From positions 372,001 through 436,000 of the forward strand of contig JBLHVN010000002.1 in the NCBI GenBank assembly GCA_047630275.1: 64,000 nucleotides of DNA, read 5' to 3'. The notes under the pieces are model-generated. The model was not told where the DNA came from, did not search any database, and saw only the letters and a list, made by a program, of their open reading frames with translations. This document shows positions 59,268 to 64,000 of this stretch, one piece after another. Numbering within the stretch: position 1 is the stretch's first letter; each line of letters opens with the position of its first letter. Source of the stretch: GCA-2720865 sp047630275. Lineage in GTDB: Bacteria; Bdellovibrionota; Bacteriovoracia; Bacteriovoracales; Bacteriovoracaceae. The position numbers were made by a program, and so were the translations under genes.

Positions 59268-60530
59268 CTATTCAACTAAATAAAGACTCAATGCCGGTAC
59301 ATAAGTAATGATCACTAATGCTATCAATAATAAGATAAGAAACGGAAAAGAGGCTTTATAAAGTTCAGTTACGGGCTTATTAAATCTAAAACTAGATATA
59401 AATAAATTAATCCCTACTGGAGGAGTAATATATCCGATCTCTAAATTAGTTAAAAAGATAATAGCCAAGTGAATGGGGTCAACTCCGAATTCTGCAGCAA
59501 TTGGCGTGATCAATGGAACGACAACAATAATGGCAGAGAAGATATCCATAAGTGATCCAACAATAAGCAGGAACACATTTAAAAATAAAAGAAAGCTATA
59601 TTTATTGGTTAAGTATTCTCTCATGAGATCTAAGATCTGCATGGGGACTTCTTCATCGACTAGGTAGTTAGTTAAGCCTAGAGCGCAGCAAAGGATTAAT
59701 AAGATCCCCCCCACCAAACTCATGGAATCTAAGATAACCCTAGGGATATCCTTAAATATATTTAAGTCTCTATAAACAAAGCACTCAATAACAAAGATAT
59801 AAAAGGCTGTAAGTGCAGCTGCTTCAGTAGCTGTTGTGAACCCACCATAGATACCAACAAGAACACCGACAGGTAAAAGAAGTTCTAAGAAGGCTCCTTT
59901 AAAAGAGGCCATGAGTTCATCTTTATTGAACTTAGTCTTTCTTTTGGCCATATTCCCATTCTTAATGGACCAAGCTGAAAGAATAACTATAAGTAAGACA
60001 CCAGGGATGATTCCTGCTAAGAAAAGTTTATCAATATCGACCTTTGCCACAAGTCCGTAAAGGATAATGGGCAAACTAGGAGGAAACAATAATCCTAGAG
60101 ATCCTGAAGTAGTTATAAGACCAAGACTGAACTCTTCAGAATAGTCTTCATTTTTTAAGATAGGGTAAAGAAGCCCACCTAGAGCAATAATGGTAACCCC
60201 ACTTGCACCGGTAAAGGCTGTAAAAAAGGCACAGATAACTAAGGAAACGATCGCCACGCCACCGGGGAGCCAACCAAGGGCCGCTTCAGCGAAGCGAAGG
60301 AGTCTTTGAGGAGACTTACTTTCGGCCATCATATAGCCTGCGAAAGTAAAGAGTGGAATAGTTAAAATCGAAGCCTGTGAAGATATTCGATAGATCTCAA
60401 TTGCAACTGCTGAGAGTTCTACGTCCGTAAAACTAAATGCTGTTAAAGCAAAGAGGGACATGATGATAAAAAGTGGAACTCCAAAACCTGCTAAGACTAA
60501 AATCGATACAAAACTAAGGGTCTCAAGCAT
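59268..60530 (-). CDS. dctM: TRAP transporter large permease
   Basis: A 420-residue DctM-type subunit with about 12 helices: GVPLFIIMSLFALTAFSF at the start, TIPLFTFAGYMMAESKSPQR, ASGVTIIALGGLLYPILKNE, then LEIGYITPPVGINLFI near the end, a hallmark of TRAP large subunits. The open frame runs 11 codons further, but ATG 60530 gives the normal start and overlaps dctQ by 8 bases. It works as a sodium-driven importer of organic acids with DctQ and DctP. Confidence 0.93.
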   Translation of the reverse strand: MLETLSFVSILVLAGFGVPLFIIMSLFALTAFSFTDVELSAVAIEIYRISSQASILTIPLFTFAGYMMAESKSPQRLLRFAEAALGWLPGGVAIVSLVICAFFTAFTGASGVTIIALGGLLYPILKNEDYSEEFSLGLITTSGSLGLLFPPSLPIILYGLVAKVDIDKLFLAGIIPGVLLIVILSAWSIKNGNMAKRKTKFNKDELMASFKGAFLELLLPVGVLVGIYGGFTTATEAAALTAFYIFVIECFVYRDLNIFKDIPRVILDSMSLVGGILLILCCALGLTNYLVDEEVPMQILDLMREYLTNKYSFLLFLNVFLLIVGSLMDIFSAIIVVVPLITPIAAEFGVDPIHLAIIFLTNLEIGYITPPVGINLFISSFRFNKPVTELYKASFPFLILLLIALVIITYVPALSLYLVE

Positions 60531-61035
60531 GACTAGCTCCTTCACCCTCTTCTTTTTCTCCAAAACTCTTTAAAAAGAGAAAAAAGAAACGGTAAGCGAT
60601 TAAGCCAAAGCCAATAGGTATGATCCCTGTCAAAAAGCCACTATGAATTCCAAAGAACACAGGCTTTCCGTACTTAAGCTCACTTAACATAAAATCCCAT
60701 GACGCAGTAATTAACCAAACAAGAGTTCCCGTTGAGACTATTGCAATAAGCCTTTCAATCCAAATCTGAGCACCAAGCTTGTTCTTACTTTCTAGGTATT
60801 TTCCAAGGATATCGATTCCAATATGTGTTCCTCTACCAGTAGCAATTACGCCCCCTAAGAAGGTACTAACAAAAACGATATGGCGGATGAACGGATCAAA
60901 CCACAAGAAGGTGACATCGAACCATCGCATGATGATCACAGTCGTGCTTAAAAACAGCATTGTGAGAACGCAAATGACAAGTCCGATACTAGCAAACTTC
61001 TCTACACCTTTATCTATGGCCCTAAAAAATCCCAA
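60523..61035 (-). CDS. dctQ: TRAP transporter small permease
   Basis: A 170-residue DctQ subunit with four helices (about 14-33, 45-65, 92-112, 130-155). TRAP small-subunit features include RWFDVTFLWFDPFIRHIVF and GGVIATGRGTHIGIDI (H-I-G-D). TTG start with AGGAGA six bases upstream. Overlaps dctM by 8 bases. Confidence 0.88.
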   Translation of the reverse strand: MGFFRAIDKGVEKFASIGLVICVLTMLFLSTTVIIMRWFDVTFLWFDPFIRHIVFVSTFLGGVIATGRGTHIGIDILGKYLESKNKLGAQIWIERLIAIVSTGTLVWLITASWDFMLSELKYGKPVFFGIHSGFLTGIIPIGFGLIAYRFFFLFLKSFGEKEEGEGASHA

Positions 61036-61044
61036 TTGTTTCTC

Positions 61045-62013
61045 CTAGAGATGAGTCTTTAAAATCTTTAATGCTTCTGAAGAGAATAACTTCCCTTCTA
61101 GTTTCTTAACTATTTTTTCACGAAGGTCTTTACCTGTAGCAATATCTGAATCTGGAAACTTCGAGAACTTAACTCCAAGCTGCTTCATGCTTTCAAGTGC
61201 CGCTTCATTGTCTGAGATATTTGCTTCAGAAACCTTTGCAATATACTTTTCTGAAATCTTCTTAACCACTTCTTGATACTTAGCCGGGACCTTCTTCCAT
61301 CCTTTATTACTAACAAGGAATGCTCCTACTGAGTATGCAATAGGAAAGTCGACTAGGTATTTAATTTTAGTATTCCACTGTAGAGAGACAATCCCTAGCG
61401 GTGGAGCATAAGCAGCTTCGATAATTCCTGTTGATAACGAACTTAAAACATCTGGCAGAGGCAATGGAACTGAAACGAGTTTCATCTCTTCAATCATTGA
61501 AGAGACAAGCTTATCTCCTTCCCAAGACCAAATTTTAACACCATTAAGTGACTTAATATTGGGAGTTTCTTTTTGACTTACAAAGTAAACCAAACCTAAT
61601 TCACTAAAACCAAGATTAACAAATTCATTCTTCACGAAACCTTTGTTAAAGAACCCAGACATTTTCTCAACTGTTGACCAAGCCTTAGCTCTATCATGTA
61701 AAAAGGTAAAAGGTAGTTCAACCACTCTTACATCACCATTAATATCGCCGAGGGTTTTTCCTGTGAACATTCCACCGTGAAGTTGTCCGACTCTGATCTT
61801 TCTTAAAACATCATGTTCGTCACCTTGAGATCCACCAAAATAGATCTTATATTTAACTTTACCATCAGTGGCTTTTTTAACTTCTTTAGCCATCTTTTTC
61901 ATTTGCTTAGCCCAATTAGTTCCTTCAGGAGCTAGGACACCAAATTTTAAAGTTACGGCATAGAGCTGAGTAGTGAAAAGAAAAGCTCCTAAAACAAATA
62001 GTGATTTAAACAT
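61045..62013 (-). CDS. dctP: TRAP transporter substrate-binding protein (DctP family)
   Basis: A 322-residue exported binding protein (signal peptide about 1-19). Family features: LKFGVLAPEGTNWAKQMKKM, KYKIYFGGSQGDEHDVLRKI, GQLHGGMFTGKTLG, ELPFTFLHD and LSSLSTGIIEAAYAPPLGIV. The mature start APEGTNW is the type seen in TAtT-linked TRAP proteins (Tp0957-like). It binds a ligand and hands it to DctQM. It lies between the TatT and dctQ genes. Confidence 0.9.
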   Translation of the reverse strand: MFKSLFVLGAFLFTTQLYAVTLKFGVLAPEGTNWAKQMKKMAKEVKKATDGKVKYKIYFGGSQGDEHDVLRKIRVGQLHGGMFTGKTLGDINGDVRVVELPFTFLHDRAKAWSTVEKMSGFFNKGFVKNEFVNLGFSELGLVYFVSQKETPNIKSLNGVKIWSWEGDKLVSSMIEEMKLVSVPLPLPDVLSSLSTGIIEAAYAPPLGIVSLQWNTKIKYLVDFPIAYSVGAFLVSNKGWKKVPAKYQEVVKKISEKYIAKVSEANISDNEAALESMKQLGVKFSKFPDSDIATGKDLREKIVKKLEGKLFSSEALKILKTHL

Positions 62014-62028
62014 AGTTTATTCCTTTAA

Positions 62029-62991
62029 TTAAAATATTTCTTTTTCAAATCTATCAATGATCTCAAATCTTTTTAAACCAAGGGCCTGGAAGACTTTTAG
62101 GTTTCTTTTCTCAAAGGCTTCATCCGACTTTTTCTTAAAGGGATTCCACTTCATTTCGGCATCGAATTTCTCTAGAGCTTCTTCTAAAAACTCTTTTTGA
62201 ACTTCGTATTCTTTTTCATCTACCATCGGAACGATATAATGTTCAATAAAGGCAGCTCTAGCAAACCAATTATGTGGATTCTCTTTAATCGTCTTTAGAA
62301 AAATCTCTTTTCCTTTAGCAGGGTTCCCTCCTAACATCTTTGGCCTACTTGCTTCATAAGATCCGTAAAAGATACCGCAAGCTCCATGGTTAAAATTTGG
62401 ATCAATTTCACAGACATAATCAAACATTCCTTTGGCCATAGGAACCAAAGTAATCAAGGTCATATTAGTTTTTTGTAAATTAACAAGTGAACCTAGGGCC
62501 TGTCCCGTGAAAAAAACCGTCTCTAAATCTTGCTTTCCTGTACCGAGTTCATCTTTAAGGAGGGCCTTAACATTACCAATGTTTTGCTTTAGATCTTTCC
62601 ATGAAATGCCCTGCTCTTTTAAATATTTAAGTCCATAATCAAGGGCCTTTGAATAATTATAGATGGCCTGGTTTAAGTTTTCTTCTTTATCATTCTCAGC
62701 TAATTTATCTGCTAAGTACTCTGTTTCATAAACACCAAAAGCATAGCCAGCATAGGCCTTGGTTAAACTTGCCAAGAGGTCATCATCATTAGGTGCTAAA
62801 TAATGAAGCCCTTCAATGAGCTTAATATTACCCATAGCCCCTCTTTTAAAGTTTTCCCAGTTTCCATCGGTTTCCATTTCTTCAGTCGCTTTATAAAGCA
62901 TTCCAGAAGTCGTTCCGATGGCCATGGTTCTAAAGGTTCCGCAGCTTGAAAAAAGAAATAATAAGGAGAGGATGATTAACTGACTCTTCAT
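62029..62991 (-). CDS. TRAP T-component (TatT) lipoprotein
   Basis: A 320-residue lipoprotein (lipobox SSSC, Cys17) of helical TPR-like architecture, with KLIEGLHYLAPNDDDLLASL, the YLADKLAENDK region, EIDPNFNHGACGIFYGSYEA, PKMLGGNPAKGKEIFLKTIK and NPHNWFARA. This matches the TatT family (Tp0956 of Treponema), which oligomerises and docks DctP in TPR-associated TRAP systems. The order TatT-DctP-DctQ-DctM is complete. The ligand could be a hydrophobic or acidic compound. Confidence 0.88.
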   Translation of the reverse strand: MKSQLIILSLLFLFSSCGTFRTMAIGTTSGMLYKATEEMETDGNWENFKRGAMGNIKLIEGLHYLAPNDDDLLASLTKAYAGYAFGVYETEYLADKLAENDKEENLNQAIYNYSKALDYGLKYLKEQGISWKDLKQNIGNVKALLKDELGTGKQDLETVFFTGQALGSLVNLQKTNMTLITLVPMAKGMFDYVCEIDPNFNHGACGIFYGSYEASRPKMLGGNPAKGKEIFLKTIKENPHNWFARAAFIEHYIVPMVDEKEYEVQKEFLEEALEKFDAEMKWNPFKKKSDEAFEKRNLKVFQALGLKRFEIIDRFEKEIF

Positions 62992-63124
62992 TTAAAAAAT
63001 GCCTTTTTTTTACGTTTTTAAATATTAACACCCTCTATGTTGTCCTAGATATCAAGTATTTACAATGATTTGGAGCACAGGAAAGTCATGCCGGGGCTCG
63101 GTTTAGAAAAAATCTCCGTACTAT

Positions 63125-63133
63125 GGTAAAATA
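63125..63133 (+). promoter_or_regulatory. Extended -10 promoter of the structured leader
   Basis: TGGTAAAAT is an extended -10 (TGn-TAAAAT). Transcription would begin near 63140, giving a leader of about 170 nt before the small gene at 63313. No good -35 is present at 17 bp. Confidence 0.45.
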
Positions 63134-63182
63134 ACGATAATAGATGAGTTAGCTCTCATTCGTTTTTAGCAAAGGAGTCTAT

Positions 63183-63233
63183 TTGAGAACTTCCGAGTAT
63201 GTAAGCGAGCTGGCCACTTCAACAAAAGCTTAA
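63183..63233 (+). CDS. Possible 16-residue leader peptide
   Basis: TTG at 63183 with AAAGGAG four bases upstream opens a frame reading MRTSEYVSELATSTKA and ends TAA at 63231. It lies in the leader before the long hairpin, as in attenuator peptides. It is short and could be chance. Confidence 0.3.
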   Translation: MRTSEYVSELATSTKA

Positions 63234-63241
63234 TCTATAGC

Positions 63242-63302
63242 CTAGTTGGGTAGTGCTGCCGGTATTTCGTTCAGAAAGGCCATTAGCACTTTAACCAATT
63301 AG
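63242..63302 (+). promoter_or_regulatory. Long structured 5' leader element
   Basis: CTAGTTGG (63242-63249) pairs with CCAATTAG (63295-63302; one G-U), and AGTGCT (63252-63257) with AGCACT (63285-63290), giving an extended imperfect hairpin. Its 3' arm ends inside AGGAGA, the ribosome binding site of the small gene at 63313. GCTGGCC in the upstream peptide region could pair with the GGCCATTAGC side instead, so two folds are possible. This is the form of a translational riboregulator; the ligand, if any, is unknown. Confidence 0.5.
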
Positions 63303-63312
63303 GAGATCTAAA

Positions 63313-63486
63313 ATGAAACCGACATTTAAAGCAGACAAGTTGGGTCGGATAAGCCCAGCTGAACTTGATCGTTTAGGCAAGCTAACGAACAAGCGTCTTA
63401 GCCTCAGACCCAAAAAAAGTATGACCAGAAGTAAAAGCGTTCGTCCCATGCTGAGGACAGTCTTAGAAGAAGAGAAATCTGAGTAA
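63313..63486 (+). CDS. Small basic protein behind the structured leader
   Basis: A 57-residue frame beginning MKPTFKADKLGRISPAELDR, with AGGAGA six bases before the ATG. It is rich in Lys and Arg (KRLSLRPKKSMTRSKSVRPM), with an acidic end EEEKSE. The composition suggests RNA or ribosome association. It is too short for a usual gene cutoff but has the best ribosome binding site nearby and a regulated-looking leader. No family is recognised. Confidence 0.65.
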   Translation: MKPTFKADKLGRISPAELDRLGKLTNKRLSLRPKKSMTRSKSVRPMLRTVLEEEKSE

Positions 63487-63492
63487 CAGGTT

Positions 63493-63954
63493 TTAGCGCT
63501 TTCTATTAAAAGTTGAATCGATGGATTTTAGAGTTGCATCTCTTATGAGCGCCAACTCTTTAATCCTTTTTTCATTTAGGTGCTCTACGAATCTAGTCCT
63601 AACTAAAAAAAGATGATTGATATAAGTTTTATAAATAGCTTTTAGCTCGTTAAAGCAAAGTTGCTTCTCTTCCTTGCTTAACTTCTTAACTTCCTGATCT
63701 GGTTTGGCCATAGAGTCACTCAAAATAATTGTCGTGAACTCCCCATTACAGACTCTTTTCTTTTTCTCAATGTATTTTTCAATTCCATTTCTGTAATCAT
63801 CAATCCTTTTATCAAAGTCTTCTGGCTGCAGATTTTTGAGTTCGACTAGGCTTTCATGAATAACAGAAGAGGCTGTCTTTGACGTGACTTGTTTATTCGC
63901 TTCTGTTTGAGCAAAAAGAACAAAGGGAAAAAGTAGCGTGAAGAAAAATCTCAT
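63493..63954 (-). CDS. Hypothetical exported helical protein
   Basis: A 153-residue protein with a signal peptide (RFFFTLLFPFVLFAQ, cleavage near 16) and a charged helical mature part with two cysteines (RVCNGE and QLCFNE) that may bond. No family is recognised. Convergent with the small basic gene. Confidence 0.6.
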   Translation of the reverse strand: MRFFFTLLFPFVLFAQTEANKQVTSKTASSVIHESLVELKNLQPEDFDKRIDDYRNGIEKYIEKKKRVCNGEFTTIILSDSMAKPDQEVKKLSKEEKQLCFNELKAIYKTYINHLFLVRTRFVEHLNEKRIKELALIRDATLKSIDSTFNRKR

Positions 63955-64000
63955 AATTTATCATAGGTCTCTAATTAAGCTTAGTCCAATAACCCTTATC

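Overview
This is a low-GC chromosomal window from a Gram-negative bacterium with a large secretome. Many genes start with signal peptides or lipoboxes, there is a Pal/CpoB cell-envelope cluster, and several outer-membrane barrels are present. Gene style and content (a TAtT-type TRAP operon, Gld-like ABC genes, huge secreted coiled-coil proteins, many small unknown lipoproteins) suggest a Bdellovibrionota member of the Bacteriovorax/Halobacteriovorax group. That placement is inference from recalled family distributions, not a search.

Layout. Positions 1-162 hold the start of a winged-helix regulator reading off the left edge, preceded by two near-identical palindromic boxes. From about 520 to 18104 lies what looks like an accessory island. 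Its right border is the intact tmRNA gene ssrA (18104-18469, minus strand) and its left border is a degenerate copy of the ssrA 3' end in the same orientation. The island carries, in order: a small-membrane-protein/DUF6973-like pair; an AbiE type IV toxin-antitoxin locus with a frameshifted toxin; a frameshifted IS3-type transposase; and a long minus-strand divalent-metal efflux locus. That locus contains a Zn-type CDF exporter, a YHS-like lipoprotein, a CzcA-type RND pump, a His-rich mini adaptor, two TolC-like proteins, small Cys/His-rich secreted proteins, a permuted papain-like enzyme and a second CDF exporter. No integrase is visible inside it.

From 18.5 to 31 kb the content looks chromosomal: a DUF3592 membrane protein, a DUF481 barrel, MscS, a two-TM potassium channel, a peroxiredoxin-glutaredoxin/thioredoxin-reductase-like pair under an OxyR-like box, and two tandem, overlapping genes for giant secreted coiled-coil proteins of about 1200 residues. 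From 32 to 44 kb lie a gluzincin with a barrel-like C-terminus, pal-DUF4398-cpoB followed by a metallophosphoesterase-tetraheme cytochrome fusion, then tsaD-rsmA-OMP-smpB-(beta-helix protein).

From 44 to 64 kb: a CaCA antiporter, GHMP kinase-hpt, tdk, a tightly overlapping gldA/F/G-like ABC cluster with DUF4340 and Yip1 proteins, an NrnA-type DHH phosphoesterase, a HAD phosphatase, a lipoprotein preceded by a perfect 23-nt inverted repeat, a Pro-rich repeat protein with an odd start codon, and a TAtT-DctP-DctQ-DctM TRAP operon. At the right end is an unlisted 57-codon gene behind a long structured leader.

The most unusual items are the ssrA-bounded metal island with an RND pump lacking a normal adaptor, two adjacent genes broken at the same heptamer, the giant coiled-coil gene pair, and the structured leader near 63.2 kb. 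No rRNA, tRNA or CRISPR array was recognised.
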